Below are positions 17,752 through 28,932 of a stretch of DNA of 64,000 nt, one piece after another. Origin of the DNA: Kribbella sp. ALI-6-A (GTDB lineage Bacteria > Actinomycetota > Actinomycetes > Propionibacteriales > Kribbellaceae); contig NZ_MTQN01000011.1 of NCBI RefSeq assembly GCF_001984195.1, forward strand, positions 620,001 through 684,000. The letters run 5' to 3'. Made by a program: the position numbers and the translations under genes. Below the pieces are notes generated by a model that searched no databases, was not told the origin of the DNA, and saw only the letters and a list, made by a program, of their open reading frames with translations. The first letter of the stretch is position 1; the number at the start of each line of letters is the position of its first letter.

Positions 17752-19194
17752 CTACTCCCGGTACGCCGGCGCCACGCCCGAGATCGCGTCGCCCATGCGG
17801 TGGACGCGCAGGGCGTTCGTGGAGCCCGGGATGCTCGGCGGGGAACCGGCGACGATGACGACCATGTCGCCCTTTTCCAGCTTGCCGAGTTCGAGCAGGC
17901 GCTGGTCGACCTGGCGGACCATGTCGTCGGTGTGGTCGACGGTGGGCACGATGTGGGTCTCGATGCCCCAGACGACGCTCAGCCAGGCGCTGACCGACGG
18001 GACGGGGGTGAAGGCCAGTACCGGGATCTCGGTGCGGTAGCGGGCCAGGCGGAGCGCGGTGTCGCCGGACTGGGTGAAGGCGACCAGATACTTCGCCTCC
18101 AGCGCGTCCGCCACGTCTGCGGCGGCCTTGGCGATCACGCCGCCCTTGGTCCGGGGCTCCCAGTCGATCTCCGCGACCCGGCCGAGGCCGTGCTGCTCGG
18201 TGGAGGCGACGATCCGGGCCATGGTGCGGACCGTCTCGATCGGGAAGCGGCCGACGCTGGTCTCGCCGGACAGCATCACCGCGTCGGCGCCGTCGAGCAC
18301 CGCGTTGGCGACGTCGGAGGCCTCGGCCCGGGTCGGGCGCGGGGCGGAGATCATCGACTCCAGCATCTGGGTGGCGACGATCACCGGCTTCGCGTTCAGC
18401 CGGGCCTGGTCGATGATCAGCTTCTGGACCAGCGGGACCTCCTCCAGCGGGAGTTCCACTCCGAGGTCACCGCGGGCGACCATGAAGCCGTCGAAGGCCT
18501 CGATGATCTCGTCGAGGTTGGCGACCGCCTGCGGCTTCTCGATCTTGGCGACGATCGGAACCCGGTGGCCCTCCTCGTCCATGATCTTGTGCACGATCTG
18601 GATGTCGGAGGCCCGCTGCACGAACGACATCGCGATCATGTCGGCCGGCAGGTGCAGGGCCCAGCGCAGGTCCTCCACGTCCTTCTCCGACATCGCCGGC
18701 ACGCTCACCGTGGCGCCGGGCAGGTTGATGCCCTTGTTGTTCGACACCGGCCCGCCGACGGTGACCCGGCAGATCACGTCGGTCTCGGTCACCTCCTCGG
18801 CGACCAGAGCGATGCGGCCGTCGTCGATGAGCAGCGGATCACCGGGCTTGACGTCGCCGGGAAGCCCGTCGTACGTCGTACCGCAGATGGTCACGTCACC
18901 GGGGACCTCACGGGTGGTGATGGTGAAGCGCTCGCCGTAGGTCAAGGTGACCTTGCCTTCGGCGAACTCCGCCAGCCGGATCTTGGGGCCCTGCAGGTCG
19001 ACGAGGATGCCGACGTTCTTGCCGGTCTCCTCCGCTGCAGCGCGAATCCGGTGGTAGATGCGCTCGTGCTCGGCGTGGGCGCCGTGGCTGAGGTTCAGCC
19101 GAGCGACGTCCATACCTGCTTGGACGAGTTCCAGGATGCGCTCCGGGGCGGCCGTAGCCGGGCCGAGCGTACAAACGATCTTTGCGCGACGCAC
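17752..19194 (-). CDS. pyk: Pyruvate kinase
   Basis: A 480-residue glycolytic enzyme converting phosphoenolpyruvate and ADP to pyruvate and ATP. Diagnostic pieces are RRAKIVCTLGPA at the N-terminus, MDVARLNLSHG, the active-site signature IVAKIEKPQAV, VARGDLGVELP and ATQMLESMI, with GADAVMLSGETSVG later; the C-terminal regulatory domain is complete. In KIEKPQ the residue next to the catalytic Lys is Glu, typical of the K+-dependent class. The start codon is GTG at 19194. It is monocistronic with a strong terminator. Confidence 0.97.
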   Translation of the reverse strand: MRRAKIVCTLGPATAAPERILELVQAGMDVARLNLSHGAHAEHERIYHRIRAAAEETGKNVGILVDLQGPKIRLAEFAEGKVTLTYGERFTITTREVPGDVTICGTTYDGLPGDVKPGDPLLIDDGRIALVAEEVTETDVICRVTVGGPVSNNKGINLPGATVSVPAMSEKDVEDLRWALHLPADMIAMSFVQRASDIQIVHKIMDEEGHRVPIVAKIEKPQAVANLDEIIEAFDGFMVARGDLGVELPLEEVPLVQKLIIDQARLNAKPVIVATQMLESMISAPRPTRAEASDVANAVLDGADAVMLSGETSVGRFPIETVRTMARIVASTEQHGLGRVAEIDWEPRTKGGVIAKAAADVADALEAKYLVAFTQSGDTALRLARYRTEIPVLAFTPVPSVSAWLSVVWGIETHIVPTVDHTDDMVRQVDQRLLELGKLEKGDMVVIVAGSPPSIPGSTNALRVHRMGDAISGVAPAYRE

Positions 19195-19271
19195 GTCACA
19201 AAACCCTACTCCTACAAGACCACTGGCTCGCTGGTCCGCCCCCGTTACTGGACGGTCAACATCGCGTGACG

Positions 19272-19287
19272 AGCGGGAAAACCCGCT
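19272..19287 (-). terminator. Short hairpin after metallophosphoesterase gene
   Basis: AGCGGG (19272-19277), loop AAAA, CCCGCT (19282-19287). On the minus strand this gives a GC stem 17 bases past the stop. Short but well placed; moderate support. Confidence 0.5.
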
Positions 19288-19304
19288 TCCGGGGCAGCGA
19301 TTCG

Positions 19305-20861
19305 TCAGGCCGGCAAGGGCCGGTAGGCCCCCACGGTGACCTCGCCGGTGAGTTCGGCGGTGACGGTCTGCAGACCCCGCGGCTGGCCCTCGGCGTACGT
19401 GATCAGCGTGACCTGCCCCGGCCGGCGCAGCGTGTACCCCAGCGCGAACGCGTACGCCGCTCCCCCGGTCGTCCCGTTCGTGTACGTCGTGACCGAGCGC
19501 CCGCCGACGGTCTTCGTCTCCGGCCCGACCTGCCGGTGCAGGTGTCCCGAGACCAGCAGCGACGCGCAGCCGCGCGCAGCGGTCTCCTGGTACGACGAGG
19601 GGTCGTGCACCACCATCGTCGAGATCGGCTCGTCCTCGGCCTGGGCGCAGGCGACGCCGGCCAGCCGCGCGGACTGCTCGGCGGTGGTCTCGTCGCCCGG
19701 CGTGTCGGCGCTGCCGAGCCCGGTCCGGGTCGGGTCGCTGTCGCCGAGGAAGCGGATCCCCTCGACCTCGACCGGCTCGCTGTCCAGCACGGTGAACTTG
19801 TTGCGGCGCATCGTCTCTTCGACGAAGCCGCCGGAGTCGTGGTTGCCGGCCACCGCGACCACCTTCAGGTCCCTGAAGTGCTGGGCCAGCGAGTTGATGC
19901 TGAACGCCTCCCAGGACTGCCCCGACGAGGTGTCGTCCCCGGCGTCGATCAGGATCTTCGCGCCGGCCACCTTCGCCACCTCGGCGGCGAACGGGTCCAT
20001 CCCGATGTTGTCGTGCCGGTCCGAGACCAGCAGCGCGACGGTCTCGCCCTCACCGGCGGCCCGGATCCGCCCGCCGACCCGGCTGACCCGGTCGCGCAGC
20101 TGCCCGTAGAACTCGGTGGACCGTTCGTACGTCTCGAACGCCGTCCGGATCACCCCGACTCCCCCGTCGGTGGAGAACCCGGAGGCCACCTCGACGGTCT
20201 TCAGCCGGTCGTCGAACGACACCTCCGGCAGCAGGTCCCCGAGCGGTCGCCACTGCGTCGGCGGCGCCTGGGCCTGTCGCATCTGCCCGGGCCCGATCAC
20301 CGACGCGACGGTCACCAGCAGCGCCACCAGTACGACGATCGCCCGGTGCTGCACCCGTCGTTCCCCCCGGTGCACCAAGGCGAACAGCTCCCGCCGCCGG
20401 CGCGGACCGACCATCGCCCACAGCGTCGCGACGAGGACCGCGACCAGCAGCCCCGACCCGGCCCCGGCGACCGCGTTGTCGACCGCCATCTGCTGTACGA
20501 CCTCGCGGATCCGCGCGATCTCACCGTCGGGCTGGGAGGCGATCAACGCGTCCCGGGTGAGCAGGTCGTTCAGATTGGCGGCGTCGGTCTCCTGGACGTC
20601 GAGGTTGACGCCGAGGCCGAGCGGCAGGTTCATGTCCAGCCGCAGCCTGGGCAGGATCGCGCCGAGGTCGATGGTCGCGTGCGAGTCGAAGGTCGGCGAG
20701 ACCTGGGCGGTGTGCGCGCCGACGGTGACCCGCTCGGAGTCGTTGGCGAACCCCAGCAGACCGACGACGAGCGAGACCACGAACCACAGCGCCACCAACG
20801 CGGCCCACGGCGCCGCCCGGCGCAGCCGCGCACGGGTGATCAGTCGTCGAGGCACGACCAC
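19305..20861 (-). CDS. Membrane-anchored metallophosphoesterase
   Basis: About 518 residues. There is an N-terminal transmembrane segment near residues 18-40, a predicted extracytoplasmic region, then two more hydrophobic segments, and a C-terminal calcineurin-type phosphoesterase domain. All five metal motifs are present: SDRHDN (D-x-H), DAGDD, AGNHDSGG, VVHDPS and SGHLH. The substrate is unknown; relatives cleave phosphoesters of nucleotides or lipids. The start is uncertain: GTG codons at 20861 and 20855 both lack a clear ribosome binding site. It is a single gene between pyk and gltD. Confidence 0.82.
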   Translation of the reverse strand: MVVPRRLITRARLRRAAPWAALVALWFVVSLVVGLLGFANDSERVTVGAHTAQVSPTFDSHATIDLGAILPRLRLDMNLPLGLGVNLDVQETDAANLNDLLTRDALIASQPDGEIARIREVVQQMAVDNAVAGAGSGLLVAVLVATLWAMVGPRRRRELFALVHRGERRVQHRAIVVLVALLVTVASVIGPGQMRQAQAPPTQWRPLGDLLPEVSFDDRLKTVEVASGFSTDGGVGVIRTAFETYERSTEFYGQLRDRVSRVGGRIRAAGEGETVALLVSDRHDNIGMDPFAAEVAKVAGAKILIDAGDDTSSGQSWEAFSINSLAQHFRDLKVVAVAGNHDSGGFVEETMRRNKFTVLDSEPVEVEGIRFLGDSDPTRTGLGSADTPGDETTAEQSARLAGVACAQAEDEPISTMVVHDPSSYQETAARGCASLLVSGHLHRQVGPETKTVGGRSVTTYTNGTTGGAAYAFALGYTLRRPGQVTLITYAEGQPRGLQTVTAELTGEVTVGAYRPLPA

Positions 20862-20893
20862 CAACTTAGGGGTCCGGATCAAACCCTTGGCTC

Positions 20894-20927
20894 AGCGGGC
20901 GCGGCGTTTCTCCAACCCGCGCCCGCT
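20894..20927 (-). terminator. Terminator after gltD
   Basis: An 11-bp perfect stem, AGCGGGCGCGG (20894-20904) with its complement at 20917-20927 and a 12-base loop, located 12 bases past the gltD stop. Confidence 0.75.
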
Positions 20928-20939
20928 GTTCACCAGGGG

Positions 20940-22405
<1,466 letters not shown>

Positions 22406-22406
<1 letters not shown>

Positions 22407-25400
22407 CAGATGGCCTCCATCATCGCTCGCGTGGTGGCGTCCTCGTCCAGCCCGTCGCGCTCGGCGGCCGCCTTGGCCGCCAGCACCCGGGCGTAGTCGC
22501 GGGGCATCACCGTGGTGAACCTGGCCTCGGCGGCGGTCCAGTCAGCGAGCAGCTTGGCCGCCCGCTCCGAACCGGTCTCCTCGTGGTGACGGCGGACCAG
22601 GTCCTGCAACAGGTCGGACTCCTCGGTGGTGAGCGGGAGCAGGTCGACCAGCTCCGGGTTCACCAGCGCGGGGTCCAGGTCGAGCACGTGGGCCACGCCG
22701 CCCGACATGCCCGCCGCGAAGTTCCGGCCGACGGCGCCGATCACCACGACACGTCCACCGGTCATGTACTCGCAGGCGTGGTCGCCGACCGCTTCGACCA
22801 CGGCGGTGGCGCCGGAGTTGCGCACGCAGAACCGTTGCCCCGCGCCACCGTTGATGAACAGCTCACCCGACGTCGCGCCGTACGCGATCACGTTGCCGGC
22901 GATGATCTGGTCGGCCGCGTCGAACCGCGCCTCGCGGTCCGGGCGGATCACCACCCGCCCACCGGACAGGCCCTTGCCGACGTAGTCGTTCGCGTCGCCC
23001 TCGAGCCGCAGCGTCACACCCTTGGGCACGAACGCCGCGAACGAGTTGCCGGCCGACCCGGTGAAGGTCAGGTCGATCGTGCCGTCGGGCAGCCCGGCGG
23101 CGCGGTACTTCTTGGTGATCTCGTGGCCGAGCATCGTGCCGACGGTGCGGTTCACGTTGCGGATCGGGAGCTGGGCGCGGACCGGTTCGCCGTTCTCGAT
23201 GGCCGGCGCGCAGATCCGGATCAGCTCCTTGTCGAGCGCCTTGTCCAGGCCGTGGTCCTGCGGCACCGTCCGGTGCAGCGAGGCGCCCTGGGGCAGCGAC
23301 GGCACGTGCAGCATCGGCGACAGGTCGAGCCCGTCGGCCTTCCAGTGGTCGACGGCGCGCTCGATGTCGAGCACCTCGGCGTGGCCGATCGCCTCGTCCA
23401 GCGAGCGGAAGCCGAGCTCGGCCAGGTACTCGCGGACCTCCTCGGCGATGAACTCGAAGAAGTTCACCACGAATTCCGGCTTGCCGGCGAAGCGCTCGCG
23501 CAGCACCGGGTTCTGGGTGGCGACGCCGACCGGGCAGGTGTCCAGGTGGCAGACCCGCATCATGATGCAGCCCGACACCACCAGCGGCGCGGTGGCGAAG
23601 CCGTACTCCTCGGCGCCGAGCAGCGCCGCGACCACGACGTCCCGGCCGGTCTTCAGCTGACCGTCGGTCTGGACGACGATCCGGTCGCGCAGACCGTTGA
23701 GCAGCAGGGTCTGCTGGGTCTCGGCCAGGCCGAGCTCCCACGGGCCGCCGGCGTGCTTGAGCGACGTCAGCGGAGCCGCGCCGGTCCCACCGTCGTGGCC
23801 GGAGATCAGTACGACGTCCGCGTGCGCCTTGCTGACGCCCGCCGCGATCGTGCCGACCCCGACCTCGGAGACCAGCTTGACGTGGATCCGGGCCGACGGG
23901 TTGGCGTTCTTCAGGTCGTGGATCAGCTGGGCCAGATCCTCGATCGAGTAGATGTCGTGGTGCGGCGGCGGCGAGATCAGGCCGACGCCGGGCGTCGAGT
24001 GCCGGGTGCCGGCCACCCACGGGTAGACCTTGTGGCCGGGCAGCTGGCCGCCCTCGCCGGGCTTCGCGCCCTGCGCCATCTTGATCTGGATGTCGTCGGA
24101 GTTGGTCAGGTACTCCGCCGTCACGCCGAACCGGCCGGACGCGACCTGCTTGATCGAGCTGCGCCGCGCCGGGTCGTGCAGGCGGTCGGAGTTCTCGCCG
24201 CCCTCACCGGTGTTCGACTTGCCGCCGAGCTGGTTCATCGCGATCGCGAGCGTCTCGTGCGCCTCGGCGCTGATCGAGCCGTAGCTCATCGCGCCGGTGC
24301 TGAACCGCTTGACGATCGCGCTGACCGGCTCGACCTCGTCGACGCTGATCGGCTGCCGGTCCGACTTGAAGCCGAACAGACCGCGCAGCGTCATCAGCCG
24401 CTCGGACTGCTCGTCGACGCGCTGCGTGTACTGCTTGAAGATGTCGTAGCGCCCGGTCCGGGTCGAGTGCTGCAGCCGGAACACGGTCTCGGGGTCGAAC
24501 AGGTGCGGCTCGCCCTCACGCCGCCACTGGTACTCGCCGCCGACCTCGAGCTTGCGGTGCGCCGGCAGGATCCCGTCGGCCGGGTAGGCCCGCAGGTGCC
24601 GCTGGCGGACCTCCTCGGCGACGACGTCCAGCCCGATGCCGCCGAGCTTGCTCGACGTACCGGTGAAGTAGGCGTCCACCAGGTCCGGCGACAGACCGGT
24701 CGCCTCGAAGATCTGCGCGCCCGTGTACGACGCGACGGTGCTGACGCCCATCTTGGACATCACCTTGAGCACGCCCTTGCCGAGCGACTTCACCACGTTC
24801 TTGACCGCTTGCTCAGGGTCGATCCCGGGCAGGTAGGTGCCGCGCCGGGCCAGGTCCTCGACCGACTCCAGCGCCAGGTACGGGTTGATCGCGGCCGCGC
24901 CGTACCCCATCAGGAGCGCGACGTGGTGCACCTCGCGGACGTCACCGGCCTCGACCACCAGACCGACCTGGGTGCGGGTCTTCTCCCGGACCAGGTGGTG
25001 GTGCACCGCGGAGGTGAGCAGCAGCGACGGGATCGGTGCCTTCTCCGCGTTGGAGTGCCGGTCGGACAAAACCAGGATCCGGGCCCCGTCGGCGATCGCC
25101 GCGGACGCCTCGGCGCAGATCTCGTCCAGCCGCCGCTTCAGCGCGTCGCCGCCGCCCTCGACGTCGTACACGCCGCGCAGCACCATCGTCGCCAGGCCCG
25201 GCATGTCGCCGTCCAGGTTGATGTGGCGCAGCTTGGCCAGCTCGTCGTTGGTGATCACCGGGAACGGCAGCACCACCTGACGGCAGGACGCCGGGCTCGG
25301 GTCGAGCAGGTTCGACTCCGGGCCGAGCGACGACGACAGCGAGGTCACCAGCTCCTCGCGGATCGCGTCCAGCGGCGGGTTCGTCACCTGGGCGAACAAC

Positions 25401-26929
25401 TGCGCGAAGTAGTCGAACAGCAGTCGCGGCCGGTCGCTCAGTACGGCGATCGGCGTGTCGGTGCCCATCGAGCCGATCGGCTCGGCGCCGGTCTTGGCCA
25501 TCGGGGTGAGCAGGACCCGCAGCTCTTCCTCGGTGTAGCCGAAGACCTGCTGGCGGCGCGTCACCGACGCGTGGCTGTGCACGACGTGCTCGCGCTCGTG
25601 CAGGTCCTCGAACCGGATCAGCCCGGCGTGCAGCCACTCGTCGTACGGGTGCTCGTCGGCCAGGGCGGCTTTCACCTCGGCGTCGGTGACGATCCGGTGC
25701 GCATCGACGTCGACCAGGAAGATCCGGCCCGGCTCGAGCCGGCCCTTCTGGGTGACCGTCGCCGGGTCGATGTCCAGGACACCGGCCTCGGAGGCCAGCA
25801 CGACCAGACCGTCCTCGGTGACCCAGTACCGCGACGGGCGCAGGCCGTTGCGGTCGAGCACCGCGCCGACCTTCGTGCCGTCGGAGAAGACCACCGACGC
25901 CGGGCCGTCCCACGGCTCCATCAGCGTCGAGTGGAACTCGTAGAACGCGCGCCGCTTCGGGTCCATCGTGGTGGCGTTCTCCCACGCCTCCGGGATCATC
26001 ATCAGCATCGCGTGCGGCAGCGACCGGCCGCCCAGGTGCAGCAGCTCCAGCACCTCGTCGAACGACGCGGAGTCCGAGGCGCCCGGCGTACAGATCGGGT
26101 ACAGCTGCTCCAGGTCGCCCGGGATCAGGTCGCTGGCCAGCAGGGCCTCGCGGGCGCGCATCCAGTTCCGGTTGCCCTGAACGGTGTTGATCTCACCGTT
26201 GTGGGCGATGTAGCGGTACGGGTGCGCCAGCGGCCAGGACGGGAACGTGTTGGTGGAGAACCGGCTGTGCACGACGCCGATCGCCGAGGCGAGGTCGGGG
26301 TCGGTCAGCTCGGGGAAGAACTTGTCCAGCTGGTCGGTGGTCAGCATCCCCTTGTAGGTGATGGTCCGGCCGGACAGCGACGGGAAGTACGTCGCGGTCT
26401 CCCGCTCGGCCCGCTTGCGCAGCCGGAACGCCATCCGCTCCAGCGCCAGGCCGAGCACCCGGCCGGCCTTCGCGGCGACGAACAGCTGGCGGAACACCGG
26501 CATCACCGAACGGGCGGTGGCGCCGAGCAGGTCCGGCGTGGTCGGCACGTCGCGCCAGCCCAGGACGGTGAGGTTTTCCTCGTCGGCCAGCTCCTCGATC
26601 CGCGCGACGGCCTTGGCGGCGTCGTCGGGATCCTGCGGCAGGAACGCGATGCCGGTGGCGTAGCCGCGCGCGACCGGCAGGTCGAAGTCGCACACCTTGC
26701 GGTAGTACGCGTCCGGCACCTGGATCAGGATGCCGGCGCCGTCGCCGGAGTCGGGTTCGGCGCCGGAGGCACCACGATGCTCGAGGTTGCGCAGGGCGGT
26801 CAAAGCCTTGGCCACGATGTCGTGGCTCGGTTCACCGGTCAGGGTGGCGACGAAGGCGACACCGCACGCGTCGTGCTCGTGCTTGCCGTCGTACAAACCC
26901 TCAGCGGGGAAAGGGGGGCGACCAAACAT
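22406..26929 (-). CDS. gltB: Glutamate synthase large subunit
   Basis: A 1507-residue subunit making two glutamates from glutamine and 2-oxoglutarate. The class II amidotransferase domain starts at Cys22 (HDACGVAFVA), exposed after removal of a 21-residue propeptide. The central domain and FMN-binding synthase domain follow (KSNTGEGGENSDR, SGHDGGTGAAPLTS). The 3Fe-4S ligands lie in GCIMMRVCHLDTCPVG, and a C-terminal beta-helix domain ends the chain. The ATG at 26929 fits the family. With gltD it forms the ammonia assimilation operon. Confidence 0.97.
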
Positions 26930-27180
26930 CCAGGGGCTCCCGTCGTCCTACGGTCAACTACTGGCCGCGGGACAACATTGGCCCAAGCCGGGAGTCCCGA
27001 GACTACCTCATGACGCCCGACAGATGGACAGTCGTTTCACCGCCGGACGCCCTTTCACCGTTCAGTGTCACGCCCTGTAAGCAAGCGCTCACTCCGGTGC
27101 TCCATCTTCGCAGTAACGACGCCGCCCGACCAGCCGAATCCAGGTGAACATCCGGCGCTTTCTCCGGCAGGCTGGGCGCT

Positions 27181-27987
27181 GTGCATCCCTCCTGGACACC
27201 GCTGACGGCCGGCACTGGGCAGTACACCGGCGGGGTCTGGCGTACGCCGGACGGCGCGGTGGTCAAACGCCTCGTGCGCGGCCCTGGAGAGCCCCGTCAC
27301 CACGCGTACTGGCGCCGGCAAGCCCTGGTGGGCGAGTCGGGGCTGCTGGAGCACACACCGGGCCTGAGAGCGCCGGAGACGCTTGCCGTCGAGGAGGACG
27401 GCGAGGGACTGCTTCTGTGGATGCGGTGGGTCGAGCCGGTGGCGTCGGACGACTTGGTCCTGGCCGCGGCGCTGGGCCGGTTCGCGGCTGCGGCTGTGCC
27501 GGAGCAGCCGTGGGGTGCCCGGGACATCCTGCGGGTTCGGTTGGAGACCGTGGCGCGGCGTGGCGGATGGTCGCCGCTCGACGGTGTCGTCGACGGTTCG
27601 TTGCTAGCGGCCCTCAAATCGCTGTGGGACCGCCGCGAGTCGTTGCTTGCCGAGCTCGCTGCGCTCCCCCACGTTCCTACCCACGGGGACGCCCATCCGG
27701 TGAACCTGATCGGCCGCGCCGGGGACGACGTGGTCGCAATCGACTGGGAGCAATTCGGCCACGGGCCGCTCGGCTTCGACCTCGGCTACCTGCTGCTCGC
27801 CTCGTCGCGATCGCTCGACGAACTGGTCGGCGCGTTCGGAGATCCGTCGGTGCGGCGGGGCGCCGTACTGGTTGCCGCGTACACCGCGGCCTCGCGGGCC
27901 GCTTGGTTGCTCACGCAGCCGTCGCCTCGTGAGCATCTGCGCCGGTTGACCGAGCTGCGTCACGTGGTGCTGGAGGCGGCTACCTAG
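27181..27987 (+). CDS. Aminoglycoside-phosphotransferase-like kinase
   Basis: A 268-residue APH/choline-kinase-fold protein. The catalytic loop is VPTHGDAHPVNLIG (HGD-x2-x2-N) and the metal motif IDWEQFGHGPLGFDLG. The N-terminal Lys of VVKRLV may bind ATP. The acceptor is unknown: such genes phosphorylate small metabolites and only some give antibiotic resistance. The GTG at 27181 is the only good start. It is divergent from gltB and overlaps the end of the convergent kinase-like gene by eight bases. Confidence 0.78.
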   Translation: MHPSWTPLTAGTGQYTGGVWRTPDGAVVKRLVRGPGEPRHHAYWRRQALVGESGLLEHTPGLRAPETLAVEEDGEGLLLWMRWVEPVASDDLVLAAALGRFAAAAVPEQPWGARDILRVRLETVARRGGWSPLDGVVDGSLLAALKSLWDRRESLLAELAALPHVPTHGDAHPVNLIGRAGDDVVAIDWEQFGHGPLGFDLGYLLLASSRSLDELVGAFGDPSVRRGAVLVAAYTAASRAAWLLTQPSPREHLRRLTELRHVVLEAAT

Positions 27988-28777
27988 CGCGCAGCCAGGC
28001 GGTGTGGTAGGCGGTGTAGCTGGGGTAGCGGGTGGTGGTGGCTTCCTGCAGCACGTCGTACTGGGGGTTGGTGCCGCGGAAGGCGTCGCCTTCGCCGAGC
28101 AGGACGAGGCCGGTGCGAGCCATCACGTAGGCGGTCGTGCGGTCGTCGACGGGGGCGCCGAGGGCGAACTCCTCGGGGGCCATGAAGCGGGTGCTGCCGA
28201 ACATGCGGCCCATGGTGTTGCGGTACGGGCCGTGCACGTAGCTGTCGAGGTCCATGACGGTCAGCTGGTGCTGGGTGAAGTCGTAGAGCAGCGCGCCGTC
28301 GTAGAAGTCGCCCTCGACCCAGCCGGCGGCGGTGAGGTCGGCGTGCAGGTCGTAGAGCCGGTCGAGTGCGGCGACGATCCGCTCGACGGGCAGCGCGCGG
28401 AAGCGCTGGAACGGTGTGGACGGGTCGTCCCGTCGCTCGGCGGGCGTGCCAAGGTGCTCGCCGTCGCGCCAGTCGTAGACGAGGATCGGGCCGCCGGGCG
28501 ACTCGATCAGCTGGTGGAAGTCCGGGAGCAACGGGTGCCGGACAGTCGTCGCGAGGCGGGCGGCGTTGCGGAGGAGTTGGCCGCGGGCCTCGAAGTCCAG
28601 GTAGGGAGCTTGGTCGTCGGGGTCGCCAGCGGTTTTGCAGAAGTAGCGGGCGTCGCCGGTGTCCACGCCGTACGAGATGTTGCCGGAGTCCTGGGTGTCG
28701 GCGCCGAACCGGGCGAAGACCCGGCCGAGGGACTGCAGGTAGTCGGCCGGTTGCTGGGTGATCTCTGCGGGAAACAC
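27980..28777 (-). CDS. Atypical serine/threonine-kinase-like protein
   Basis: About 265 residues with a protein-kinase outline: a Gly-containing strand (DSGNISYGV), a probable ATP Lys (YFCKTA, residue 48), a catalytic loop WVEGDFYDGALLYD in place of HRD-x-K-x2-N, VMDLDSY in place of DFG, and a clear FMAPEEF matching the APE motif. The HRD histidine and arginine are missing, so activity may differ from Hanks kinases. Start choice is uncertain (GTG 28777 or ATG 28819). It lies downstream of lgt and the VIT gene, past a palindrome. Confidence 0.65.
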   Translation of the reverse strand: MFPAEITQQPADYLQSLGRVFARFGADTQDSGNISYGVDTGDARYFCKTAGDPDDQAPYLDFEARGQLLRNAARLATTVRHPLLPDFHQLIESPGGPILVYDWRDGEHLGTPAERRDDPSTPFQRFRALPVERIVAALDRLYDLHADLTAAGWVEGDFYDGALLYDFTQHQLTVMDLDSYVHGPYRNTMGRMFGSTRFMAPEEFALGAPVDDRTTAYVMARTGLVLLGEGDAFRGTNPQYDVLQEATTTRYPSYTAYHTAWLRAR

Positions 28778-28828
28778 GCGCCGGACGCTACCGGCCCAGG
28801 GCTTCGAGGGCGACGGCATTCGACGAGG

Positions 28829-28930
28829 CGGACGTGCAGCACTCACCAACCTTCCGCCGTCGGCCGGTGGCAGGCGTGGAGGACCGCTGAGCAGGCGCTC
28901 CGGGGGTGGTTGGTGAGTGGTGGAGGTCCG
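28829..28930. repeat. Intergenic palindrome, family member 1
   Basis: Arms 28829-28851 (CGGACGTGCAGCACTCACCAACC) and 28908-28930 pair at 20 of 23 positions; all three mismatches are G opposite G. The right arm ends two bases before the stop codon of the minus-strand VIT gene. Its arms resemble those at 50857-50947 and 60495-60592. It may terminate lgt-VIT transcription. Confidence 0.7.
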
Positions 28931-28932
28931 GC

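Noticed and set aside
22583..27013. A 1476-codon plus-strand frame opposite gltB
   Set aside because: Antisense shadow of a well-conserved enzyme; composition is the typical His/Arg/Val shadow and it has no recognisable motif.
27020..27065. Two TTTCACCG direct repeats upstream of gltB as GlnR boxes
   Set aside because: Spacing (18 bases) and partner half-sites do not fit the GlnR consensus, so I make no claim.
27181..27987. Aminoglycoside resistance gene
   Set aside because: Only the general APH fold is recognisable; key residues for aminoglycoside binding cannot be assigned, so resistance is not claimed.
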